A DNA stretch of 64,000 bases from Flavobacterium cucumis (GTDB taxonomy: Bacteria; Bacteroidota; Bacteroidia; Flavobacteriales; Flavobacteriaceae): positions 62,001 through 126,000 of the forward strand of contig NZ_FRYK01000006.1 of NCBI RefSeq assembly GCF_900148835.1. The letters are read 5' to 3'. The notes below the pieces were generated by a model. It ran no database searches. It was not told the DNA's origin and saw only the letters and a list, made by a program, of their open reading frames with translations. This document shows positions 8,872 to 16,121 of the stretch, in pieces. The position numbers and the translations under genes were made by a program. Numbering within the stretch: position 1 is the stretch's first letter; each line of letters begins with the position of its first letter.

Positions 8872-9182
8872 GCAGACCTATAAGCCGGATTCTGTCTCCA
8901 AGAATGGAGCCTTATCATTTATCTAGCCCCGATATTACTATCGGGATCAAGCTGCCTACCCTTCAACATCGGACGAGTCGCCCTTATTCTGATTGCTCAG
9001 AAACTGCTGATATACTTGGCATTTCACCGCATAGAGTTTACCTGGTTTCACTACAGCATTACCTGTACATACTTTCTGTTGCACTTGTCCTCACCTTTCG
9101 ATGGATGGGCGTTACCCACTATGCTACTCTTTGGTGTCCGGACTTTCCTCTCCCGAAAATCGGGAACGATAAGGCGGTCTGC
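8872..9182 (-). ncRNA. rnpB: RNase P RNA (M1 RNA, bacterial type A)
   Basis: Catalytic RNA of ribonuclease P, which matures tRNA 5' ends. Read on the minus strand, the 5' end GCAGACC (9182-9176) pairs perfectly with the 3' GGTCTGC (8878-8872) to form P1. The universally conserved GAGGAAAGTCCGGACACC lies near 9151-9134, and the conserved 3' block ACAGAATCCGGCTTATAGG ends at 8877, with a T-run following. The length of about 311 nt is normal. A TAnnTTTG promoter ends 4 bp before the 5' end. Open reading frames on either strand here are artefacts. Confidence 0.96.
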
Positions 9183-9186
9183 GGTG

Positions 9187-9194
9187 CAAACTTA
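9187..9194 (-). promoter_or_regulatory. -7 box of the rnpB promoter
   Basis: Read on the minus strand this is TAAGTTTG, a perfect TAnnTTTG, ending 4 bp before the paired 5' end of RNase P RNA. That spacing is exactly what a Bacteroidota promoter needs and fixes the 5' end of the RNA. Confidence 0.8.
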
Positions 9195-9308
9195 CAACAT
9201 TTTAAATCGTTTGAGAAAATATTAATGGATAGTTTAACAGAAACTTTTGCTGAGTATGCAACAAATTTTGTAAATTTATAGGTCGCAAAATCATAATACA
9301 TAATTCTC

Positions 9309-9617
9309 ATGTCAACTATTTATCACTATGCTTCCGTCTCCGAAGCACTTCAAAAATTAAGAGACAAAGGGTTTACATTTGATTTCAATCAAAATGAACA
9401 AGACATTATTTTGCATCCCGAAAATTATTGCATCCATCATATTTACCATTACGAAGGCAATTCGAACCCCGATGACGAAGCTACCGTTTATGGCATCGTA
9501 TCTAAATATGGTTTAAAAGGTGTTTTTGTTACCGGAACTGCTGCCAATTCATCGGATAAAAATGCGGCTGCTATTTCTAAACTTTCGATAAAAGACAAGC
9601 ATTCCACCACACTCTAA
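9309..9617 (+). CDS. small conserved Bacteroidota protein (often mislabelled phosphoribosylpyrophosphate synthetase)
   Basis: 102 residues, no membrane segment or signal peptide. The N-terminal half ([35 protein letters not shown]) and the [24 protein letters not shown] block (about 52-76) match a small family that I recall from many Bacteroidota genomes. There it is sometimes labelled phosphoribosylpyrophosphate synthetase without any of the PRPP synthase motifs. No catalytic motif is visible. It stands alone between rnpB and dnaX. The real function is unknown. Confidence 0.78.
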   Translation: MSTIYHYASVSEALQKLRDKGFTFDFNQNEQDIILHPENYCIHHIYHYEGNSNPDDEATVYGIVSKYGLKGVFVTGTAANSSDKNAAAISKLSIKDKHSTTL

Positions 9618-9726
9618 TGTACTAGGACCAAATTGTGAATAACTTTTATAAAGATTCCCCTCAATTTGGATTTTGGAATTTGTTTTTTGGAATTTCCCAA
9701 CCTATATTTGTCTTTCAATAGCATTT

Positions 9727-11489
9727 ATGGAACAATTTATCGTATCGGCTCGTAAATACCGTCCACAAACATTTAAAGATGTTGTGGGGCAACAGGCTAT
9801 TACCAATACGTTGTTGAATGCTATAGAAACCAATCATCTCGCCCAAGCCTTATTATTTACAGGACCTCGTGGGGTTGGAAAAACAACTTGTGCTCGAATC
9901 CTAGCTCGAAAAATTAATCAAGAAGGTTATGATGATCCGTATGAAGACTTTTCATTCAATGTTTTTGAATTGGATGCGGCTTCTAATAACGGTGTTGATG
10001 ATATCAGAAGCATTATCGACCAAGTGAGAATACCTCCACAAACTGGAAAATATAAAGTTTATATCATAGACGAGGTGCACATGCTTTCGCAAGCGGCTTT
10101 TAATGCTTTCCTGAAAACATTAGAAGAACCCCCTAAACATGCCATTTTCATCTTAGCGACTACTGAAAAACACAAAATTATTCCAACGATTTTATCGCGT
10201 TGTCAAATTTTTGATTTCAAAAGAATTACAGTTAAAGATGCGAAAGAACATCTAGCGGAAATTGCGAAAGAACAAGGAATTACCTTTGAAGATGATGCGC
10301 TTCACATCATTGCTCAAAAAGCAGATGGTGCAATGCGTGATGCTTTGTCTATTTTTGATCGTGTCGTTTCTTATTGTGGAAAAAACCTTACTAGACAAGC
10401 GGTTACCGAAAATTTAAACGTACTCGATTTTGAATATTACATCAAAATCACGGATTTAATTTTAGAAAATAAAATTCCAGATTTGCTTTTAGCTTACAAT
10501 GACATTTTAGCGAAAGGTTTTGATGGGCATCATTTTATTGCTGGCTTGGCATCTCATTTTAGAGATTTATTGGTTTGTAAAAATCCGGCGACTTTATCTT
10601 TATTGGAAGCGGGTGAACATGCACAAAGTCTATATGCCGCTCAATCTCATAAAGCGATGCACGATTTCTTATTGAAAGGAATTGAATTAGCCAATGAGTG
10701 CGATTTGAAATATAAAGTCAGTCAAAACCAACGTCTTTTAGTTGAACTTTGTTTGATGCAATTGGCCTCTATCACTTTTGATGGAGAAAAAAAAAAGTAG
10801 CTAAATTTATCATTCCGGCTACGTATTACAAGCACAACTCCTACTCTATTTCAGAAGCTTCATCGTTAAAAACTCAAGTTCCTACTGAAGAAGTTAAACC
10901 TGTTGTAAAAACAGCTCCCGAAGTAATCGAACCCGTTGTTTCATCAATTCCACAAGTTCAAAATGAAGTAGTTGCTCCAATTGTTCCTGAAATTCCGAAA
11001 CCCGTTTTAACCCATTTAAATCCGACAGCAACCAAAGTTTCGGCACTTTCTTTAGCGAGTATTAAAGCGAAAAAAGAATTGGAAGCCCAACAACAAACCG
11101 TTCAAAGACATCGCGAAGAATTACCTTCAGAAGCGTTTAATGAAACCGATATGTTGTTGCAATGGAATAAGTTTGCTCAAAAAATGGTAGACAGTGGAAA
11201 ACGTTTGATGGCCACGTATATGCAAATGAATGATCCAACACTAGACGGAACAAAAATTACGTTAGAACTTCCCAACCAAAGTACGAAAGAGGAATTTTTA
11301 TCGGGTTGTCATGAATTAATGGGGTATTTAAGAGGCAAATTACACAACCACGATATTACCATTGAAGTCGTTGTAAATGAAACTACTGAAAACAAATACG
11401 CCTTCACCCCACAAGAAAAATTTGAACGCTTAAAACAAATTAATCCGGCTTTAGATTTGTTGCGAAAGACGTTTGATTTGGATGTGTAG
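9727..11489 (+). CDS. dnaX: DNA polymerase III subunit gamma/tau, read through a -1 frameshift at 10794-10797
   Basis: Clamp-loader ATPase. From the ATG at 9727 (an upstream TTG at 9673 is rejected) the zero frame encodes 357 residues and stops at TAG 10798-10800: MEQFIVSARKYRPQTF, Walker A GPRGVGKT (46-53), DEVH box (about 117-122), then the helical collar domain. The -1 frame continues without a stop through a Pro/Val-rich linker to a tau-like C-terminal region ending RKTFDLDV at 11489. Together this gives about 587 residues, the usual length for a tau. The join is an A10-G run holding A-AAA-AAG, the E. coli dnaX slippery heptamer, with the TAG immediately after it. The zinc-binding cysteine insert of E. 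coli DnaX is replaced by a short acidic loop (YDDPYEDF). Confidence 0.9.
10786..10822 (+). other. dnaX slippery site with downstream hairpin
   Basis: G-A10-G run (A at 10787-10796). In frame it reads GAA-AAA-AAA-AAG-TAG; tandem slippage on AAA-AAG shifts to GTA-GCT-AAA in the -1 frame. A weak stem GTAGC/GCTAC (10797-10801 with 10818-10822) starts at the slip site, and GGAG at 10783-10786 lies directly upstream. Ribosomal frameshifting and transcriptional slippage on the A-run are both plausible. A homopolymer sequencing error (A8 or A11) is the main alternative. Confidence 0.6.
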
Positions 11490-11709
11490 CTTATTGAAAC
11501 TTGTTTTGGTAGCCCTTGAACAAGATCCTAAAATCTTTAGAAAACATCATTACACCTTTTCATTCCACCAAATAGAAACGTAAACTCAGCGAAACTAAAT
11601 CTCCTACCCTAACTCGCTTTACGAAGTACAAGCTGTCATTCCGCCAAAATAGGAAACTCCTACAACGTAGGCTTTTGCTTTACGCAGTAAAGTTTAACAA
11701 TCACCCAAC
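11490..11709. repeat. intergenic region with dispersed repeat pieces
   Basis: No gene seen. About 11555-11695 carries two degenerate copies of the dispersed element also found at 13741-13890 and, inverted, at 20029-20209. Shared words are TCATTCC, AGAAACGTAA, TCAGCGAA, TAAATCTCCTAC and TTTACG(C/A)AGTA. There is no recognisable terminator for dnaX or for the rhomboid gene that converges on it. Confidence 0.6.
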
Positions 11710-13248
11710 CTATTTTTTCTTCTCCACAGGAAACAAAACACCATAACAAAAACCACTTACCAATCCCCCAATATGCGCTGCATTATCAATACCGCCACTT
11801 CCAATAAGCCCCATAACCAAATTAATTCCAACATAAGCTAACAAACTATACAAAAAGCCCGAATGCATTTTATAAGGAAACGATTGATAAATAATGGCCG
11901 CAATGAAATAACCATACAATCCAAAAATGGCCCCTGAAGCACCCACACTAATTGTAGCATCATACCAAATAAAACTAGCTAAACTAGCCGCTATACCAGT
12001 TACAATATAAAGCAACAACAAGCGCCACTTACCTAACAAAGATTCCAAAAAGAGACCCGCAAAAAATAGCGCCATCATATTCATAAGTAAATGAAGAAAA
12101 CCACCGTGAAGAAAAATACTACTCAACAAACGCCAAATTTCACCCTGTAAAACCAAAGGTTTAAAATTAGCACCAAAATGCAACAAATCACTACCCTTAA
12201 CATGCATAAAACCAAAGCCAAAGAAAAACAACAAAAGGAAAATCAATACATTTAGATGAATCAATATAGGAGTTGTAAAAAAGTCTTTTCGGGGAACTAA
12301 TAAAATGAGAAAATCCTCCAAATCAGATTTTGTATTTAAAGTCCCTTTCTTATACTTTGTAATACGAGCTGGATTTAATTTAGCAAACAAAAAAATCAAA
12401 GAAATTACAAGGGTACCAATACCCCAACTATAAAATATCCACTCAAAAGTTGTCCCTAATCGCGATTCAAATGCTTCTTGGCGCCTTGCAAATACAATTA
12501 CATCTTTTGAATCCGCATAAAAACCTCGAGCAATAGCAGCTTCATAACCTTCTAAATCGTCTGATTTACGGAACTTCTCTAAGTAGGTAAAATTGGAAAA
12601 ATTAGTAGTTCTAAATTGACGCTCTGATTCTCGTAAAAATTCCTTTGCCAGTCTAGCTTTTTCATCGGGTGACAAACTATTTCTTATTTGTTTGGAATAA
12701 TATTCCCCTATCCAATATTTACAGGCAAAACCATTCGTATCTTTAGCGGTATTAAACATAGGAATGGCAATATATAATTTAAAATTATAATACTGACCAT
12801 ACTTTCCAGAAACACTAGACGTTTTATACATTCCCAGATGAGTCGTATCTAAATAAAATATAGTAACATCATAATATTTCGATTCAGGTAACTTTGATAT
12901 CTCTGTTATGCGATGCACTTTTGTAAGGGTTCCTGTTGCTTTATCAATATAATGTTGCGCAACTACTGTTGGAATACACAATGATAAGGCAATTAAAAAC
13001 TGTATTCCAAAAGTGTCTTTCCCTGGAGCCAACTTTAGTATATGCAAACGGGGGCGAATAATAAAGTACACTATCAAAATAGAAATGAGCATCGGAAATA
13101 TAAAATCGATATACATTTCTTTGATAGCCACCCATTTCGTATAAATACAAAAGAACCAATTCAAAAAAGTGTACCCCATTATAAAAAGCAGGGAAACCAA
13201 TACATAAGGTAAAATAAGAATGGATAAGCGAACCGAAAAATACTTCAT
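11710..13248 (-). CDS. rhomboid family intramembrane serine protease
   Basis: Intramembrane protease of the rhomboid family in the inner membrane, 512 residues, long for a bacterial rhomboid. The N-terminal 110 residues contain three hydrophobic segments, followed by a soluble domain of about 150 residues (about 115-265), another membrane segment near 270-290 and the C-terminal six-helix rhomboid core from about 325. Core motifs are HGGFLHLLMNMMAL (the HxxxN of the oxyanion hole), GASGAIFG with the catalytic Ser near 437, and AAHIGGLVSGF with the catalytic His near 488. Substrates are unknown. Its 3' end converges with dnaX. Confidence 0.92.
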   Translation of the reverse strand: MKYFSVRLSILILPYVLVSLLFIMGYTFLNWFFCIYTKWVAIKEMYIDFIFPMLISILIVYFIIRPRLHILKLAPGKDTFGIQFLIALSLCIPTVVAQHYIDKATGTLTKVHRITEISKLPESKYYDVTIFYLDTTHLGMYKTSSVSGKYGQYYNFKLYIAIPMFNTAKDTNGFACKYWIGEYYSKQIRNSLSPDEKARLAKEFLRESERQFRTTNFSNFTYLEKFRKSDDLEGYEAAIARGFYADSKDVIVFARRQEAFESRLGTTFEWIFYSWGIGTLVISLIFLFAKLNPARITKYKKGTLNTKSDLEDFLILLVPRKDFFTTPILIHLNVLIFLLLFFFGFGFMHVKGSDLLHFGANFKPLVLQGEIWRLLSSIFLHGGFLHLLMNMMALFFAGLFLESLLGKWRLLLLYIVTGIAASLASFIWYDATISVGASGAIFGLYGYFIAAIIYQSFPYKMHSGFLYSLLAYVGINLVMGLIGSGGIDNAAHIGGLVSGFCYGVLFPVEKKK

Positions 13249-13261
13249 GAAAACTACTAAA

Positions 13262-13717
13262 TTACTTCATCAACTTTTTCAATTTCTTAGTCGGTTTCAT
13301 GTTGTTTTTCTCATTCTTACAATAAGCAACTAACAACTCCACTACTTTATTGTGAACTTCGTCTGCCGCTAATTCGGTGTCTTTATTTTCCAAAACCACT
13401 TTTGGCATGCTAGTCATATATAAGCCAAACAAATCATTGTTTCCATCGGTTAGCTCTACAGCCTTAGAATCAATATTAAAAGTATAATCCGTTCCTTCCA
13501 TCCATTTTAAAATGTATTGCGTAGCAGACAAACGATTCAAATTATTTTTCTCATGAGGCGTTTGCAATAAGAAGTTAGCACACTCCAAAACTTTTGGCTC
13601 TGCTTTTACATAATCTTCCATCTTTTGTAAAGAACCCACATCTAAAGAAGTATAATCTTGAGCAAACAAATTCAAACTACTAAATACTAAAACCAAACAT
13701 AAAATTACTTTTCTCAT
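13262..13717 (-). CDS. secreted hypothetical protein
   Basis: 151 residues from the ATG at 13717; nine extra upstream residues are less likely because the signal peptide starts at MRKVILCLVLVFSSLNLFA. The cleavage site is predicted after NLFAQ (about residue 20), so the protein is periplasmic or surface-exposed. The mature part is helical with an NxxSATQYILKWMEGTDY segment and a basic tail (MKPTKKLKKLMK). I recognise only a flavobacterial hypothetical family. It lies 13 bp downstream of nothing else on its strand and is followed at 14 bp by the rhomboid gene, so the two may be cotranscribed. Confidence 0.75.
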   Translation of the reverse strand: MRKVILCLVLVFSSLNLFAQDYTSLDVGSLQKMEDYVKAEPKVLECANFLLQTPHEKNNLNRLSATQYILKWMEGTDYTFNIDSKAVELTDGNNDLFGLYMTSMPKVVLENKDTELAADEVHNKVVELLVAYCKNEKNNMKPTKKLKKLMK

Positions 13718-13740
13718 AAATATAAAATTAAAATTAATTA

Positions 13741-13958
13741 TCACCTGTCATTCCGAGCCCGCTAAGAACCTCCTAACCTTAGGCACACGCTTTACGCAGT
13801 CAAAGCTGTCATTCCGCAGAATAGAAACGTAAGTTCAGCGAAGCTAAATCTCCTACAAAGTAGTCTGATGCTTCACGAAGTGAAGCCCTCCCTTATCCCT
13901 TCTCACTTTTAACTTCTCACTTTTAACTTTTTACTTTTCACTTTTTACTTTTCACTTC
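13741..13958. repeat. dispersed repeats and simple degenerate repeat
   Basis: 13741-13890 holds two TCATTCCG-type elements (TGTCATTCCGCAGAATAG, GAAACGTAAGTTCAGCGAAG, TAAATCTCCTAC) that match, in inverse orientation, those at 20029-20209. 13895-13960 is a degenerate tandem run of ACTTTTCACTTTTT/ACTTCTCAC words, typical of flavobacterial intergenic filler. No gene, promoter or terminator stands out. Confidence 0.65.
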
Positions 13959-14690
13959 TCAATCCAAATAATACCAAGGAATCCCCAACAACCCCTCCTT
14001 ATACTCCACTTCCACCTTATCATTAATCTGATACTGCTCATATTCCTCGGAAGAAACCGTGATACTCTCCGCGTCATAGTGGTGTCCCCAAGGTTTTACT
14101 TTAACATAGTACGTTCTTCTACCTTTACTACTTCTACTGATACGCTTATCAATCACCTCGGTATGATATTCCTTAGGTTCCGAATAATCAAACGTACAAT
14201 TCACAGCCACAACAGCACTATAACTATAAATAAAAAAACTAAAAACTATAGAACCATAAATCCACCACTTGTCTTTATTCGAATCCGAAATTTGCTGATG
14301 CGTAACCAACAAAAACAAACAAATCCCCACAAAAGCAATCGTACCTGCAGTAATAACCGCTACAAAAGAATCCGTTTCATAATCTAACAAAGTACGAACT
14401 ACAATAGCCCAAGCAGGTAAATCAATAAAATCCGCTACATCATACTCGTCTTTTGAATCACGATCAATTTCTACTAACGAAGTAATACTGGGCTTGTTTA
14501 AACCATTTAAAAACATTCCCACAAAAGGAAGTAACAACAACGATAGTAACAAATAGTCATAAGGTCTAGGATAAAACACAAACCACAAACATAGGCCAAT
14601 AGAAATATATTCCAACCAATCGAGTTGGTGTAACTTATATACTATAATAGACTGATTTTTAGCTTTTTTATTCGTTTTGATAACTTTCAT
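13959..14690 (-). CDS. hypothetical multi-pass membrane protein
   Basis: 243 residues with about four membrane segments (roughly 28-42, 47-63, 106-128, 141-165) and a C-terminal soluble domain of about 75 residues (HTEVIDKRISRSSKGRRTYYVKVKPWG) that is a small beta-rich SH3-like module. The latter resembles the extracytoplasmic part of DUF3592-type proteins, which also follow membrane helices with a VEYxxGxxG ending (here VEVEYKEGLLGIPWYY). I am not certain of the family. The gene is isolated between two repeat regions, which suggests an accessory gene. Confidence 0.68.
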   Translation of the reverse strand: MKVIKTNKKAKNQSIIVYKLHQLDWLEYISIGLCLWFVFYPRPYDYLLLSLLLLPFVGMFLNGLNKPSITSLVEIDRDSKDEYDVADFIDLPAWAIVVRTLLDYETDSFVAVITAGTIAFVGICLFLLVTHQQISDSNKDKWWIYGSIVFSFFIYSYSAVVAVNCTFDYSEPKEYHTEVIDKRISRSSKGRRTYYVKVKPWGHHYDAESITVSSEEYEQYQINDKVEVEYKEGLLGIPWYYLD

Positions 14691-14699
14691 TTGTCTTTT

Positions 14700-14905
14700 T
14701 TTGTCATACTGTCCCGAAACTTCGGGATCATTTAACCTCGTTGTATCTTCGATTTCAGCAGCTCTCCTTTTGTCATGCTGAACTCATTTCAGCATCTCAT
14801 TCCAGCATCTCCTCTCCTTTTGTCATGCTGAACTCGTTTCAGCATCTATTAACCATCTCATTACTAACTAAGCGAACGCGAAAGGATTCGCGCACGAGCG
14901 GGGGT
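14700..14905. repeat. cluster of short hairpin repeats
   Basis: TCCCGAA-AC-TTCGGGA hairpin at 14712-14728. Two copies of a TGTCATGCTGAAC element with hairpin ATGCTGAA/TTTCAGCAT lie at 14771-14796 and 14821-14846; a third, inverted copy is at 20211-20232. A CGCGAA/TTCGCG hairpin is at 14877-14892. These are dispersed palindromic units, not genes. An apparent reading frame at 14741-14923 is made of them. Confidence 0.7.
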
Positions 14906-14914
14906 TTAGTTTTA

Positions 14915-15559
14915 CTATTGTAAGTATATGTTTTCTTTTTTATCAATTATTGCCGATATATTATATTCTTGATTACGAACATCGGTATATTTTCCAGTTA
15001 TAAGAACGGTATAAATAGGAAAAGCAGCAATTGAAAAAACAGGAAGTGAAATAGAGTCTCCTTTTCGAAGAATTTCTGTTATTTTTAAAGTTGTCTTTTT
15101 TGATTCTTTGGCAGTAAGTTTTTTAATCTCAACAATATTTTTTGAGTTTTCAATTATAATTTCAATATCAAATGAAATCTGTTTTACTTCTGTATTTCCA
15201 TAGTTTGCAATTGAAATACAATAGTAAACACCATCAAATAGACCAGGATCAGAAAGTTCTGGAAATGCTGTCTGCATAGAAATCTTCCAGTCATTACCAA
15301 AAGAATAATCTAAATAGTCTTTGTTTACATTAGGTTTAGTTAGTTCACCATCCTTAATGATTTTTGTATCAAATGATAAATGAGCTTTCAATTGCAAGTC
15401 TGTTTGTTTTCTAATTTCTCTAAATGTTTTTATTGTATAAAAAACATAAATTGCATTGATTATTGCAGCAATAGTGGTAATAATATTCATAAAATTTACT
15501 GAACACCAATCTACAATACCTATTGCCTCTAATTGAATTATTGTTTGAAGTAATGCCAT
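14915..15559 (-). CDS. hypothetical single-pass membrane protein in the restriction-modification locus
   Basis: 214 residues. One membrane segment at about 24-42 (MNIITTIAAIINAIYVFYTIK) is followed by a short basic helix (FREIRKQTDLQLKAHLSFD) and a soluble domain of about 150 residues with alternating beta pattern (YYCISIANYGNTEVKQISFDI, KGDSISLPVF). That layout resembles small phage or defence-associated proteins with a membrane anchor and an immunoglobulin-like C-terminal domain, but I do not recognise a named family. It starts 2 bp after the preceding gene on the same strand, so they form one unit with the large restriction-modification gene upstream. The gene is AT-rich. Confidence 0.7.
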   Translation of the reverse strand: MALLQTIIQLEAIGIVDWCSVNFMNIITTIAAIINAIYVFYTIKTFREIRKQTDLQLKAHLSFDTKIIKDGELTKPNVNKDYLDYSFGNDWKISMQTAFPELSDPGLFDGVYYCISIANYGNTEVKQISFDIEIIIENSKNIVEIKKLTAKESKKTTLKITEILRKGDSISLPVFSIAAFPIYTVLITGKYTDVRNQEYNISAIIDKKENIYLQ

Positions 15560-15561
15560 GA

Positions 15562-16026
15562 TTATCTCATATTAGTTAATAATGATGCTAATTGGTAGAG
15601 TTCTCCAATCCTTTCAATGTTTGTTTTGTAGAAATAATTATTTCCTGGTGAATAAGTAATAAGCAATTGCGCAAAGTATTCTTTTTTAACTATTTCTTGT
15701 TCGTTCTCCTTAGTTTTTGAAATAACAGGAATTGTTTGAATACCTACTTTTATAAGGTCTTTTATCCAAATTGAATTAATATCAATATTGTCTGTCCCTA
15801 TTACTATGTCATAAAGTCTTTGCTCATCTACAATTAAACACTCAATAACAAGTCCTTGAAATTGTGGATTTGGATTTCTTGCAATTTGTATAAAGTGTCT
15901 TATAGGCTTTATATTCAAATTTGAACTTTCATTTAAAAAAGAATTGTAAGCCATAATTGTTGTCTCACTAGCTTTAATGGTTATGAGTCGTTTTGTTATG
16001 TCGTTAAAAATTTCTTGAATTGTCAT
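15562..16026 (-). CDS. hypothetical protein downstream of the type IIG enzyme
   Basis: 154 residues, soluble, no signal peptide or membrane segment. An alpha-beta pattern with FIQIARNPNPQFQGLVIECLIVDEQRLYDIVIG and QLLITYSPGNNYFYKTNIERIGELYQLASLL is visible; no catalytic motif is recognised. It begins 95 bp after the end of the 1221-residue enzyme and ends 2 bp before the membrane protein gene. The arrangement suggests an accessory operon of enzyme, this protein and the membrane protein. A role in defence is guilt by association only. Confidence 0.68.
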   Translation of the reverse strand: MTIQEIFNDITKRLITIKASETTIMAYNSFLNESSNLNIKPIRHFIQIARNPNPQFQGLVIECLIVDEQRLYDIVIGTDNIDINSIWIKDLIKVGIQTIPVISKTKENEQEIVKKEYFAQLLITYSPGNNYFYKTNIERIGELYQLASLLTNMR

Positions 16027-16121
16027 TTGCTATTATGTTTGTTAATAAATTATATACTTAATATTTATTTTAAAATTACCACCAATTTGTTTGAAAAAGT
16101 TTATTTAAATAATTAAATTAC

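Noticed and set aside
8904..9310. Open reading frames on both strands (8904-9281, 9016-9225, 9119-9310)
   Set aside because: They lie across the RNase P RNA and its promoter; the nucleotide sequence is conserved as RNA and the translations have no protein-like features.
11079..11489. Separate 136-residue gene downstream of dnaX
   Set aside because: The frame is open from the slippery site at 10797 and carries the tau-like region; no start codon or promoter is seen, so it is treated as the C-terminal part of dnaX.
13895..13960. Possible CRISPR-like or iteron array from ACTTTTCACTTTTT words
   Set aside because: Units are degenerate, short and unspaced; it is simple low-complexity filler.
14741..14923. 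60-codon reading frame
   Set aside because: It is made of dispersed hairpin repeats (repeated translated words) and has no plausible protein signature.
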